A stretch of 64,000 nucleotides of DNA from assembly GCA_036941025.1 (NCBI GenBank), contig JAYMNP010000001.1, positions 62,001 to 126,000 on the forward strand, given 5' to 3'. This stretch comes from Lachnospiraceae bacterium JLR.KK002 (GTDB lineage: Bacteria > Bacillota > Clostridia > Lachnospirales > Lachnospiraceae). Both the position numbers and the translations under genes were made by a program. Shown here piece by piece: positions 16,123 to 25,025 of the stretch; within the stretch, counting starts at the first letter, position 1, and each line of letters starts with the position of its first letter. The notes under the pieces were generated by a model. The model had not been told where the DNA came from and did no database searches. It saw only the letters and a list, made by a program, of their open reading frames with translations.

Positions 16123-17805
16123 ATGGACTGTGAAGAAGCGGTATACTCAAATGATTACTACGATTTTATAATGGAATATGAGCTGCGGATGAGGGGAATG
16201 CCTGCCGGGGAATGCATACAGAGAATCACGGATGCCTACGATGCGGCCTATATTCCGAGGAATACAAATCCCCCGCTGAATATTCAGAATTATGATTATA
16301 CCTCGATTCCAAAATGCTATACCCTTATGGACGAGAGCGCTCTGGAGGCCAGCGGAATTTTAAGAATTCAGAATCAGCCGACCCTGTCCTTAAAGGGACA
16401 GGGTGTTTTAATTGGATTTCTGGATACGGGCATTGATTATGAAAATCCCGTGTTCCGCAACAGCGACGGAAGTACCAGGATTGCGGCGGTCTGGGATCAG
16501 ACAGACCGGAGCGGAACCAGGCCGGAAGGGTTCCTGTATGGCAGCGAATATCAGGATAATCAGATTAACGAGGCATTGCAGGCGGCAAATCCCAGAGAAG
16601 TGGTGCCCATGACGGACCCGGAAGGCCATGGGACTTTTCTGGCCAGTATCGCGGCGGGCAGCCCGGTGCCGGAGGAGGAATTTACCGGGGCGGCGCCTTA
16701 TGCCAGAATTGTGATGGTAAAGTTAAAGCCCGCCAAAGAATACCTGCGGGAATTCTATTTTATCCCGGAAGACGCACAGGCCTTTCAGGAAAATGATATT
16801 ATGGCGGGAATCGCCTATCTGGACCAGCTTGCAGCGAAGCGCCATATGCCACTGGTTATCTGTTTTGGTCTGGGAACCAATATGGGAAGCCATACGGGGG
16901 CAAGTCCCCTGTCCTCCGTTTTGAATCACGTTTCACTGCGCAATGGCCGGATGGCTGTAACTGCCACGGGAAATGAAGGAAATGAGCGTCACCACTATCT
17001 GGGAGAGATGGAGAACGGGCAGATGTACCAGAATGTGGAAATCAGCGTGGGAGAAGGCGTGGACGGCTTTGTGGCGGAGCTGTGGGCGCGGGCTCCCCAG
17101 CGGTTTGTTGTGGAGATTATTTCTCCTACCGGAGAACGGATGCCCAGCGAGTATATTCTGTCCGGCGGCAGGGAGTATGATTTTCTGTTTGAGAATACCA
17201 GTGTGACGGTAGATTACAGGATTACCGGAATTCTGGACGGAGCCCAGATTATTTATATGCGTTTTGCACATCCTTCCCAGGGGCTGTGGAATATACGGGT
17301 ACTGCCGGAGGTGGAGATGGCCAGCATATTTCATATGTGGCTGCCCATGCGGGAACTTCTGTCAGGGGATGTATTTTTTGTCCGTTCCAATCCGGATACG
17401 ACTCTGACGGTTTCGGCCACAACCATTGTGCCCATCAGCGTGGGGGCTTACGACGCCAGAGATAACAGTATTTACCTGAAGTCCGGCCGGGGATTTACTT
17501 CGAATGGATGGGTGAAACCGGATTTTGTGGCTCCGGGTGTGGGAGTCCTTGGAGCGGGGCTGCGCAATCAGTTTGTCACCAGGGACGGAACCAGTGTGGC
17601 GGCTGCCATTACGTCGGGAGCTGTGGCGTTAATGCTGGAATGGGGGATTGTGCGCGGAAATTATAGTACAATTACCAGTCTGGAAATGAAAAATGTGCTG
17701 ATTCGGGGAGCTACCAGAGACAGCAAACGTACTTATCCGGACCAGGCATTTGGCTGGGGATTGCTGAATCTCTATCAGGCGTTTGAGGATTTTCGTATTC
17801 GTTAA
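16123..17805 (+). CDS. S8 (subtilisin-like) serine protease, Csp-like
   Basis: A 560-residue subtilase. The catalytic triad is complete: Asp101 in LDTGIDYE, His169 in EGHGTFLAS and Ser491 in GTSVAAAI, with the oxyanion Asn in ATGNEGN. A long insert of about 130 residues between the Asn and Ser motifs forms a jellyroll-like domain as in clostridial CspB/CspC-type proteases, which act in spore germination in some clostridia. There is no obvious signal peptide, so the protein may be cytoplasmic or spore-associated. It shares an operon with the ClpX-like unfoldase. The ribosome site is weak (AAAAGAG). The role at this locus is inferred, not shown. Confidence 0.88.
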   Translation: MDCEEAVYSNDYYDFIMEYELRMRGMPAGECIQRITDAYDAAYIPRNTNPPLNIQNYDYTSIPKCYTLMDESALEASGILRIQNQPTLSLKGQGVLIGFLDTGIDYENPVFRNSDGSTRIAAVWDQTDRSGTRPEGFLYGSEYQDNQINEALQAANPREVVPMTDPEGHGTFLASIAAGSPVPEEEFTGAAPYARIVMVKLKPAKEYLREFYFIPEDAQAFQENDIMAGIAYLDQLAAKRHMPLVICFGLGTNMGSHTGASPLSSVLNHVSLRNGRMAVTATGNEGNERHHYLGEMENGQMYQNVEISVGEGVDGFVAELWARAPQRFVVEIISPTGERMPSEYILSGGREYDFLFENTSVTVDYRITGILDGAQIIYMRFAHPSQGLWNIRVLPEVEMASIFHMWLPMRELLSGDVFFVRSNPDTTLTVSATTIVPISVGAYDARDNSIYLKSGRGFTSNGWVKPDFVAPGVGVLGAGLRNQFVTRDGTSVAAAITSGAVALMLEWGIVRGNYSTITSLEMKNVLIRGATRDSKRTYPDQAFGWGLLNLYQAFEDFRIR

Positions 17806-17834
17806 AGAAGAACAGAGATGTGTCATAATTAAAA

Positions 17835-17876
17835 GCCGGGTGCTGTAAAGAGGGTTTTGCAGCACCCGGTTTTTTA
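17835..17876 (+). terminator. Rho-independent terminator after the S8 protease
   Basis: CCGGGTGCTG pairs with CAGCACCCGG around a 14-base loop and is followed by six T. It closes the ClpX-like/protease operon. Confidence 0.9.
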
Positions 17877-17936
17877 TTCTATAGGAAAGGCCTTGTCACG
17901 CTAATGCGTGAAAGTGCCTTCCTATAGAATAAAAAC
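17870..17936. repeat. Near-perfect 67-bp palindrome
   Basis: TTTTTATTCTATAGGAA at the left is answered by TTCCTATAGAATAAAAA at the right, with further pairing inside (TCACGC/GCGTGA). The outer arms resemble the TTATCTTACAGGAAAT ends of the family C repeats, so it may be a related element. It could also act as a second terminator in either direction. The stretch 17937-18010 holds only a further AAGAATGC/GCATTCTT hairpin with a T-run. Confidence 0.65.
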
Positions 17937-18010
17937 TAAGATGCGCAGCTCGCGGAGAGGAAATCTATTGCCAGACAATCCGCTCGCGCGCGAAGAATGC
18001 ACAAGCGCAT

Positions 18011-18076
18011 TCTTTTTTATCTTACAGGAAATATCCATGTTGCTATGAAGTGTTAAAACATATGGTTTCCTGTCAG
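18011..18076 (+). repeat. 70-bp palindromic-ended repeat, family C, copy 2
   Basis: Starts TTATCTTACAGGAAATAT, carries the shared interior TGTTGCTATGAAGTGTTAAA, and ends with GGTTTCCTGTCAG at the stop codon of the minus-strand cupin gene. Compare 10351-10419 and 27893-27957. Confidence 0.65.
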
Positions 18077-18411
18077 TCCACTTCCACCTTGTCAGATTCC
18101 TGGAAAGGCGCCAGAGTGGAAATCATTTTTACCGTTTTGTCGTAACGGTTGATGACATAATGCACTTCTTTCGGCTCAATATGCATCATCTGGCCCTGAC
18201 TCAGAGTATGGGTGGCGCCATCCACTTCGATATCAATTTTGCCCTCCAGAATATAGAAATTTTCTTCCATAATGTTATGGTAATGGGCTTTGAAATCCTG
18301 GCCGGGCTGGAACTGTACCACTGCAAAGTTGGAACGGGGGCCTTTCATCAGATATTTCGGGCCGCTGTCTCCGAAACGGTATTCTCTGTCTTTTTCATCA
18401 ATAATAAACAT
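18073..18411 (-). CDS. Single-domain cupin protein in the lsr locus
   Basis: A 112-residue cupin. Metal-ligand positions of the two cupin motifs are visible: FKAHYHNIMEENFYILEG (G-x5-HxH-x4-E-x6-G pattern, with HYH and E) and the second motif around MHIEPKEVHYVIN with a His. The start has AAGGAGG 7 bases upstream. It is the last gene of the minus-strand lsrR-lsrK run. Enteric lsr operons carry lsrG, which isomerises phospho-DPD before LsrF acts; no lsrG is present here, and small cupins often do sugar isomerisation or epimerisation. I infer, without proof, that this cupin does the LsrG step. A general phospho-sugar isomerase role is the alternative. Confidence 0.75.
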   Translation of the reverse strand: MFIIDEKDREYRFGDSGPKYLMKGPRSNFAVVQFQPGQDFKAHYHNIMEENFYILEGKIDIEVDGATHTLSQGQMMHIEPKEVHYVINRYDKTVKMISTLAPFQESDKVEVD

Positions 18412-18457
18412 ATTTTTTCCTCCTTATGATATATATATGCTGCGGTGCTTTCCGGTT

Positions 18458-20020
18458 TCAGACGCCGGGGGCGGACCACATGTTTCTGGTAAGGTTCTGA
18501 TCTGCAAGGTCAAGCTGCGCCTGATAAACCTTACGCCAGTCTTTGTAAAGCTCTGCGTAAACTCCGGCATTTTCCGGATCAGGCTGATAAGTCTTTTCGA
18601 TTTTAACCACTTTATGTACGGTTTCCTCAATATCTGTGTAGATACCAACGCCTTTTCCTGCAAGGATGGCAGCGCCCAGTGCTGTTGCCTCTTTTACTTT
18701 GGGCACATGTACCGGGATATTCAGTACGTCGGAGACAATCTGACACCAGAGAGGACTTTTGGAAGCTCCGGAAGCAAAGATAATCTCTTTGGGATATTCC
18801 CCTGTCACAGAAGCTACAAGTTCCACGTTTCCTCTGGTCACCAGCGCCGAGTTCTCCATAATGGCCCGGTAGAATGTATAACGGTTGAATTTATCCGGAT
18901 CCAGTGCAAAATTGGTGAAAGTGGGGGCCGCATGTTTCCAGGAAATATAGTTCATCACGTCTGAGAAAGCGCAGAACATGCCGTAACAGCCCGCAGGAAT
19001 CTTTGCCGCTTCCTCATTCATCAAATCGTAGGTATCTCTGCCTGTTTCTTCTGCCAGCTTTTTCTCCGGCTGGCAGAAGGAATCCCGGTACCAGCGCATA
19101 ATCAGGCCGGGATAGAAGGCCAGCGCTTCATACTGCCAGAGATTGGGAAGGGCATGACAGTTGACGCGTACCCGGCACTTTTCGTCTGTTTTGGCCACGG
19201 AAGTGTTGTATTCAAACTGCCAGAAACTGCCTCCGAATACAGCGCCCTGGCCCGGAGCTACCAGTCCCACGCCGATACATCCAAGCTGTGCGTCGCCGCC
19301 GCCTGCCACTACCGGAGTGCCCGGTGCAAGTCCGGTCAGTGCAGCGGCCTCTTCGCTGACAGAACCCACTACGGTACCGCTTTCGTATACCTGCGGGAAA
19401 ATGTCTGTTTTCAGTCCGCATTTTTCCATAATAGATGTGTCCCAGTCTCTGGTTGCCAGGTCAAAAATGCCTGTGGTGGAGCCATTGCTGGGTTCAATGG
19501 ACATAACGCCCGTAAGTTTCAGAATCAGCCAGTCATTGAACATACCCACATAAGCAGTTTTTTCATAGATTTCAGGCATTTTGTTTTTGACCCAGAGAAT
19601 GCGGGGCAGAGCGCCCAGTGCATAAGTCTGGCCGGATACCCGGTAGATTTCCTTTTCCAGCTCCGGTGATTTCTGAATCAGTTCCACCACTTCGTCGTCG
19701 GAGCGGGCGTCCACGTTGGCGCAGGCCCAGAGCTCATTGTAATCTTTGTCGTAGAGCAGAATACCCTCCCGCATACAAGTGGTGGAAATTGCGGCGATTT
19801 CTCCGGGGTCTGCTCCGGTTTCTGCCAGAACATTCTGAATACAGCCTCTTGCCAGTTCCCAGTTATGTACCCAGTCAAAGTCCATGGAGCCGGGGAAACG
19901 GGGGTCTTCCCTGTGTTCCCATTCCTGCTGGGAAACACCCAGCTGATTTCCGTCCAAATCAAAAAGTACGGCACGGACGCTGCCGGTTCCGGCATCTAAT
20001 GCCATTAAATATTTTCCCAT
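18458..20020 (-). CDS. lsrK: Autoinducer-2 kinase (FGGY family)
   Basis: A 520-residue FGGY carbohydrate kinase that phosphorylates AI-2 (DPD) in the cytoplasm, trapping it and making the LsrR ligand. It matches enteric LsrK closely along its length: YLMALDAGTGSVRAVLFDLDGNQ at the start, MREGILLYDKDYNELWACANVDARS, PSNGSTTGIFDL, VVAGGGDAQLGCIGVGLV, and the unusual WSAPGV end (LsrK of E. coli ends WKAPGL). The start has AGGAGGT 8 bases upstream. lsrR lies 90 bases upstream on the same strand and the cupin follows. Confidence 0.92.
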   Translation of the reverse strand: MGKYLMALDAGTGSVRAVLFDLDGNQLGVSQQEWEHREDPRFPGSMDFDWVHNWELARGCIQNVLAETGADPGEIAAISTTCMREGILLYDKDYNELWACANVDARSDDEVVELIQKSPELEKEIYRVSGQTYALGALPRILWVKNKMPEIYEKTAYVGMFNDWLILKLTGVMSIEPSNGSTTGIFDLATRDWDTSIMEKCGLKTDIFPQVYESGTVVGSVSEEAAALTGLAPGTPVVAGGGDAQLGCIGVGLVAPGQGAVFGGSFWQFEYNTSVAKTDEKCRVRVNCHALPNLWQYEALAFYPGLIMRWYRDSFCQPEKKLAEETGRDTYDLMNEEAAKIPAGCYGMFCAFSDVMNYISWKHAAPTFTNFALDPDKFNRYTFYRAIMENSALVTRGNVELVASVTGEYPKEIIFASGASKSPLWCQIVSDVLNIPVHVPKVKEATALGAAILAGKGVGIYTDIEETVHKVVKIEKTYQPDPENAGVYAELYKDWRKVYQAQLDLADQNLTRNMWSAPGV

Positions 20021-20109
20021 GGTAATACCTCCTGTAAATTTAATTCTCCCCAGGCAGTATGTTGAGGTTCATGATTCTGCCGCCTGGCGGGGTGTTGTTT
20101 CTCATTTCC

Positions 20110-21063
20110 TCAATGGTTCTGCCGGGGCGTCTGTCCCTGACACAGCAGTGCCGCAGTGCTTTCATCCGTAATCAGAATATCCAGATAGCCGCCCTTTAAG
20201 GCTGCGGTGATGGCTGCCACTTTATGTTTTCCGGCAGATACGCCGATGACATTCTCCAGCCGGTTCAGAGTGCTCAGAGGTACGCTTACCAGCCGGGAGT
20301 CAATATCTGTGTCCACCAGGCAGCCGTTTTTGTCAATGAAATGGCAGATCAGATCTCCCACAGCTCCCTTCATATCCAGAAGGAGAAAATCATTGTGGCT
20401 TAATATGGAAGATTTTAATATGGTTGCCCTCTGGTCCATGGCGCCGATTCCCACGATAGTCATGCTGGCCAGGTTTATCATATTGGTAACTTCCTTTACG
20501 GAACTTTCCTCCCGCATGGCCTGCGCCATTTCTCTGGAAGACATAATCAGAGGGGCCGGAATCAGGTACAGCTTCGCATTGAAAATATTGGTCTCGGAAT
20601 TGGGCAGGTAATATCCAACGCCTCCGGTCAGGGAAACAAAGGAAGCAGACATTTCCAGATTCCGCGCCAGATATTCAATGGTTCTGGAAGATGTGTCCCC
20701 GTATCCGAAATTGATGTAACAGTTATCAGACACATGGTTGGCAATATAAATAGAAGCTGCCTTTGCGATGGTGTCGTTGACTGCGGAATCATCCGGGTTG
20801 GTGGGCACGATATAACAGTCCTTCAGATGGTATGTTTCCATCAGTCTGGTTTCCAGTTCATGGCGCCGGTCCAGGGCGGAGGAAATCCGGAACTGGACAA
20901 TTCCGGTCTGGCGCGCTTTCTCCAGCAGACGGATGACCCGCATTCGGGAAATACCCATCTGGTCGGCAATGGCCTGCTGGGTCATATTTTCCATATAGTA
21001 ATACCAAGCTGTCTTCATCATTAAATTTTCTTCAAAATCTGTGATAGCATCGTACATAATCAT
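20110..21063 (-). CDS. lsrR: LsrR-type transcriptional regulator (SorC/DeoR-like)
   Basis: A 317-residue repressor. The N-terminal HTH reads AWYYYMENMTQQAIADQMGISRMRVIRLLEKAR; the rest is the SorC sugar-binding domain with NFGYGDTSSRTIEYLAR, SLTGGVGYY, IPAPLIMSSREMA and ALKGGYLDILITDESTAALL, all in the same places as in LsrR. In enterics LsrR represses lsr genes until it binds phospho-AI-2. Here it is divergent from lsrA across a 360-bp region containing promoters for both directions, so the same control is likely. The start at 21063 has AAAGGA 5 bases before it. Confidence 0.9.
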   Translation of the reverse strand: MIMYDAITDFEENLMMKTAWYYYMENMTQQAIADQMGISRMRVIRLLEKARQTGIVQFRISSALDRRHELETRLMETYHLKDCYIVPTNPDDSAVNDTIAKAASIYIANHVSDNCYINFGYGDTSSRTIEYLARNLEMSASFVSLTGGVGYYLPNSETNIFNAKLYLIPAPLIMSSREMAQAMREESSVKEVTNMINLASMTIVGIGAMDQRATILKSSILSHNDFLLLDMKGAVGDLICHFIDKNGCLVDTDIDSRLVSVPLSTLNRLENVIGVSAGKHKVAAITAALKGGYLDILITDESTAALLCQGQTPRQNH

Positions 21064-21113
21064 CTGTTTCCTTTATTAAAATAGTATATGGGCCTGAAAA
21101 GTATCAGGCATAA

Positions 21114-21139
21114 CAAATGTTTAAGTATAAATCAAATGT
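21114..21139. promoter_or_regulatory. Candidate LsrR operator in the lsrR leader
   Basis: CAAATGT occurs at 21114-21120 and 21133-21139, 19 bp apart, inside AACAAATGTTT and TCAAATGTAT. The first resembles the AACATATGTT palindrome next to lsrA. The sites lie downstream of the lsrR promoter, a place suited to repression. Assignment to LsrR is inference. Confidence 0.35.
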
Positions 21140-21150
21140 ATCATGAAAAC

Positions 21151-21179
21151 AGTATAACAACAGGAACGGGAAAAGTCAA
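21151..21179 (-). promoter_or_regulatory. lsrR-lsrK-cupin promoter
   Basis: On the minus strand TTGACT (21179-21174) and TATACT (21156-21151) are separated by exactly 17 bp, about 90 bases before the lsrR start. Confidence 0.75.
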
Positions 21180-21325
21180 CGTGTATATGAAAAATAATCG
21201 TATATAATTTACGGTTTATGGGATTTGTGATAGAAGAAAAGAAAAAACCAGGAAAATCTATTGGAAAAAATACACAATAATTTCGGAATAAAAAGAAGAA
21301 AATTGGGGAAAAGGTGTTTTAGGTA

Positions 21326-21403
21326 TTGACAAATAATGAAATTGCACTTATGATTATTCTATAAAACATTATAAAACAAAATATTACAGAGCAAACATAT
21401 GTT
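21326..21403 (+). promoter_or_regulatory. lsrACDBF promoter and candidate operator
   Basis: TTGACA at 21326-21331 and TATGAT at 21349-21354 are 17 bp apart. Just downstream, TATAAAACA occurs twice in tandem (about 21360-21378) and a perfect palindrome AACATATGTT lies at 21394-21403, about 25 bases before lsrA. The palindrome is a natural candidate for LsrR binding over the transcription start. The remaining DNA, 21180-21325, is AT-rich with nothing else recognisable. Confidence 0.7.
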
Positions 21404-21425
21404 GATTTTGAATGGGGGAAAGGAA

Positions 21426-22961
21426 ATGCAAAACGCTGAAACATCAGGAGAAAAGAACGTACTGCTGTCCATCCAGAATATACATAAATCTTTTGGCCTG
21501 AATCAGGTGCTGAAAGGTATCAATATGAAGCTGCGGGAAGGGGAAGTCCTTTCTTTAATAGGAGGAAACGGTGCAGGCAAGAGTACCCTGATGAAGATTA
21601 TTATGGGTATTTATCAGCCCGATGAAGGCTGTATTTATATGAAAGGCAGTCAGGTACACCTTACGAAACCTTCCGTTGCCCTTGCCAATGGAATCTACAT
21701 GGTACCGCAGGAACCCATGCTGTTTCCGAATATGACAGTGGAGCAGAATATCATTATCGGATTTGAGGAGAAGCCGGCGGAACTCAGGAAAAGGCTGATT
21801 GCACAGATGGAAGAAGTAGGCTGGAAGATGGATTTGAACCGCAAGGCCAGCAGCCTGTCCATCGCGGAACAGCAGCTTGTGGAAATTCTGCGGGGGCTGC
21901 TTCGGCAGGCCCGGATACTGATACTGGATGAGCCTACCAGCGCCCTTACCTTTGATGAAGCGGAAAGCCTGTTTAAATGCGTGAACGATCTGCGCTCCAG
22001 AGGAATCGGAATTATCTATATTACCCACAGGCTTGCGGAGGTATTTGAGATTTCCACCAGCGTTGCCATTATGCGCGACGGTATCATCACCCTCAGCGGC
22101 AAGGTAAGTGAATTTACAAAGGAGGCCCTGGTAAAGGGGCTGCTTCCTGCCGACAGCGAGAAAGAGAAGGAAGAAGCAGAAGAGACCGGTCATGAGATTG
22201 ACTATAAGAACCAGAATCCTGTTCTGGAGCTCAGAGATTTCAGCGGCTATGGATTTAATAATATTTCCCTGAAGCTGTATCCCGGTGAAATACTGGGAGT
22301 GGCAGGCGTGGTAGGAGCGGGGCGTACCGAACTTGCCACAACCATATTCGGTATGGATGAAGTGCTGGGCGGAAAAGTAATCCTGGACGGAAAAGACATT
22401 ACAGGCCTTTCCACCCGGAAGGTGCTGGAAGCCGGACTGAATTATGTGCCGGAGGACAGACATCTCCACGGGCTGTTTAAGATTGCGGATGTTGCCAGAA
22501 ATACCACTTCCGCACTGTTATCGGAGAAGTCCATGGGAAGATTCCTGCTGAACCGGAAAAAAGAAAAAGAAGTGACTCAGAAATACATAGATGATTTCCG
22601 TATTAAGGTAACGGGGCAGACACAGCTTGCCGGAAGCCTTTCCGGCGGAAATCAGCAGAAAATTGTAATCGGGCGAAGCCTTTCTACCGGGCCTAAGGTA
22701 GTGATTCTGGATGAACCTACCCGCGGAATTGACGCCGGAGCCAGAGGAGATGTATATTCCATTATCCATCACCTGCGGAAACAGGGAGTATCGGTTCTTC
22801 TGATTTCTTCCGATATGGAAGAACTTGTGGAACTTTCCGACCGGGTGGTATCGGTGTTCCAGGGACGTATCAATGCAGAGTTCCGGAAGGCGGATATCAA
22901 CCAGGATAATCTGATGGCAGCAGCTTTTGACGTTAAGACGGAGAAAGGAGTGGGAGCATGA
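21426..22961 (+). CDS. lsrA: AI-2 ABC importer, dual ATPase subunit
   Basis: A 511-residue fused ATPase that powers AI-2 uptake through LsrC/LsrD. It has two ABC domains like RbsA/LsrA: the first with Walker A GGNGAGKST (about residue 49), signature LSIAEQQLVEI and Walker B ILILDEPTSAL; the second with a degenerate Walker A GVVGAGRTE (about 299), signature LSGGNQQKIVIGR and VVILDEPTRGID. The start at 21426 is chosen for GGGGGAAAGGAA just before it. It overlaps lsrC by ATGA. Confidence 0.9.
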   Translation: MQNAETSGEKNVLLSIQNIHKSFGLNQVLKGINMKLREGEVLSLIGGNGAGKSTLMKIIMGIYQPDEGCIYMKGSQVHLTKPSVALANGIYMVPQEPMLFPNMTVEQNIIIGFEEKPAELRKRLIAQMEEVGWKMDLNRKASSLSIAEQQLVEILRGLLRQARILILDEPTSALTFDEAESLFKCVNDLRSRGIGIIYITHRLAEVFEISTSVAIMRDGIITLSGKVSEFTKEALVKGLLPADSEKEKEEAEETGHEIDYKNQNPVLELRDFSGYGFNNISLKLYPGEILGVAGVVGAGRTELATTIFGMDEVLGGKVILDGKDITGLSTRKVLEAGLNYVPEDRHLHGLFKIADVARNTTSALLSEKSMGRFLLNRKKEKEVTQKYIDDFRIKVTGQTQLAGSLSGGNQQKIVIGRSLSTGPKVVILDEPTRGIDAGARGDVYSIIHHLRKQGVSVLLISSDMEELVELSDRVVSVFQGRINAEFRKADINQDNLMAAAFDVKTEKGVGA

Positions 22962-23977
22962 AGTACATAAAAAAACTCACAAAGGCAAGAGAATTCAGCA
23001 GCCTGCTGTTCTTAATCGTACTGTTTGCCATTGTGGGCTGCATTAACATTAACTTTCTGGCGCCTTCCAGTATTGCGGCCTGTTTTAATGACAGCGTGGT
23101 GTTCACGCTGCTGGCAGTGGGTATGGCATTTGCCATTTTTATCGGCGAGATTGATGTTTCCGTGGGAGCGAATCTGGGCTTTACCGCGTCTGTGGTGGGT
23201 TCTCTGCTGCGGGACGGATATAACTGGATGTTCTGCTTTGCGGTGGGAATTTTAATCGGCGCGGCTATCGGCCTGATTAACGGTTTCGGGGTGGCGGTTC
23301 TGAAGATTCCGTCTCTGATTTTTACCCTTGGTACCAACGGTATACTGCGGGGACTGATTTATGTATATACCAATGGCGCCTGGGTGGAAAACCTGCCGGC
23401 TCCCTTTACCGCATTTGCGGCGAAACCTCTGCTGGCAAATCTGACGGTGTTTTATACGGTGACGATTCTGGCGGTGATTGTCATACATATACTGCTGACC
23501 AGAACGAAAAAAGGAAAATATTTTATTGCAGTGGGAGACAATGAAGGAGGAGCTCTTCTGGTTGGAATTCCCACCACACGGACGAAAATTACAGCTTATG
23601 TGCTCTGCGGTGTGTTTGCGGCTGTTGCAAGTATTTTATATGCTTCACGTATCGGATTTATTACAGCCATTGCAGGAAACGGTTATGAGATGAAGGCTAT
23701 CGCAGCCTGTGTCATTGGAGGTATCAGTCTTTCCGGAGGTCTGGGAAGCGTCATCGGAGCTTCCATCGGCGCGGTTATTATGTCAAGTGTCAGCCGTATT
23801 CTGGTATTTATGGGATTTTCTTCTGATTATGATAATACAATTACCGGCGTTATGCTGATTACGATTGTGGTTCTGGACGCCCTTATGCAGAGAAATGCGG
23901 CGGAGCGGATCAGACGGGAGCGTCTGAAAGCCAGAGCGGCAAATGTATCGGGAAATAAAGGAGGTGAACAGGCATGA
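22958..23977 (+). CDS. lsrC: AI-2 ABC importer, permease
   Basis: A 339-residue permease of the ribose/AI-2 (BPD_transp_2) class with about nine hydrophobic segments. The hallmark glycine-rich loop GEIDVSVGANLGFTASVVG near residue 55-75 and the late CVIGGISLSGGLGSVIGASIGA near 245-270 are present. It is translationally coupled to lsrA (ATGA overlap) and to lsrD (again 4 bases). Position and partner genes identify it as LsrC. Confidence 0.88.
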   Translation: MKYIKKLTKAREFSSLLFLIVLFAIVGCININFLAPSSIAACFNDSVVFTLLAVGMAFAIFIGEIDVSVGANLGFTASVVGSLLRDGYNWMFCFAVGILIGAAIGLINGFGVAVLKIPSLIFTLGTNGILRGLIYVYTNGAWVENLPAPFTAFAAKPLLANLTVFYTVTILAVIVIHILLTRTKKGKYFIAVGDNEGGALLVGIPTTRTKITAYVLCGVFAAVASILYASRIGFITAIAGNGYEMKAIAACVIGGISLSGGLGSVIGASIGAVIMSSVSRILVFMGFSSDYDNTITGVMLITIVVLDALMQRNAAERIRRERLKARAANVSGNKGGEQA

Positions 23978-24972
23978 AGGCGAAGAAATTTTTAAGCTGG
24001 GAAATGTTTCTTCTGATTATTCTGATTCTGGAATTTGTCATATTTGGAGCAAAGAATCCCAAGTTTTTGATGCCGAGAGTGTTGTTTGCCAGTGTAAATG
24101 ACTTTATTGCCATATGTTTTATTGCACTGTTCGTAACTTTTGTTATGATTACCGGAGGAATTGATATTCAGGCAGCTTCCATTGTAGGCCTTACTTCTAT
24201 TATTATTGGTGTGGGCTGGCAGGACGGAGGCATGAATATCTGGGTGGCGTCCATTCTTGCCATTGTGGCAGCGGCAGTTTGCGGAGCCCTTTCCGGATTC
24301 TTTATCGCCTACTGCGGCGTGCAGGCCATGGTGGTCACGCTGGGCGGAAGTTTCCTGTATGCAGGTTTTGCATTGCTGGTATCCAATTTCTCCGCTTCGG
24401 AGGCTTATCAGGGAATCAGCGGATTTCCCGACAGTTTTAAAATTATTTCCAAGTTCAAGCTGTTTGGCGTAATACCCAGCCAGCTCCTGGTATTTATTGT
24501 ATTGATTATTATCGCCTATATTCTGCTTCACAGGACGAAATACGGGAGAAGTATTTTCCTGGTGGGTATCAATCAGGAAGCGGCGGAATATTCCGGTATC
24601 AATACAAGGCTTGTAATTTTAAGTACCTATGTATTGTCAGCAGTCAGCGCGGCTCTGGCGGGAATTATGCTTACTTCCTATCTGGGAACTGCCAAGAGCG
24701 ATCTGGGTGCGAACCTGACGCTGAATATCATTACCGCAGTGGTGCTGGGCGGCACCCTCAGTACAGGCGGAAAGGGAAGCGTAATTGGAACTGCTCTGGC
24801 CGCACTGGTTATCGGTATTTTAAGATTTGGCCTTTCCCTCTGTTTCCGGGTGAATACCCAATACCTGGATATCCCGGTGGGCGTTCTGCTTCTTGTGGTG
24901 GTGATTGGCCGGGCCATTGTATCCAGACCGGAGACAGCAGCATTTTTCAAAAAGCTGAAGAAGGAATCATAA
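23974..24972 (+). CDS. lsrD: AI-2 ABC importer, permease
   Basis: A 332-residue second permease of the same class, partner of LsrC in the membrane heterodimer. It shows TGGIDIQAASIVGLTSII near residue 60 and ITAVVLGGTLSTGGKGSVIGTALAAL near 250-275, the same two conserved loops. About nine to ten membrane spans. It is followed after 53 bases by the binding protein gene with its own strong ribosome site. Confidence 0.88.
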   Translation: MKAKKFLSWEMFLLIILILEFVIFGAKNPKFLMPRVLFASVNDFIAICFIALFVTFVMITGGIDIQAASIVGLTSIIIGVGWQDGGMNIWVASILAIVAAAVCGALSGFFIAYCGVQAMVVTLGGSFLYAGFALLVSNFSASEAYQGISGFPDSFKIISKFKLFGVIPSQLLVFIVLIIIAYILLHRTKYGRSIFLVGINQEAAEYSGINTRLVILSTYVLSAVSAALAGIMLTSYLGTAKSDLGANLTLNIITAVVLGGTLSTGGKGSVIGTALAALVIGILRFGLSLCFRVNTQYLDIPVGVLLLVVVIGRAIVSRPETAAFFKKLKKES

Positions 24973-25025
24973 GTTTATTCATGGCATAAGCCATTGAATA
25001 TAGTATAAAAAAGGAGGAAAAAGCA

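Noticed and set aside
18458..20020. Xylulokinase or rhamnulokinase instead of AI-2 kinase
   Set aside because: Sequence blocks and the C-terminal WSAPGV match LsrK, and the gene lies with lsrR, lsrACDB and lsrF.
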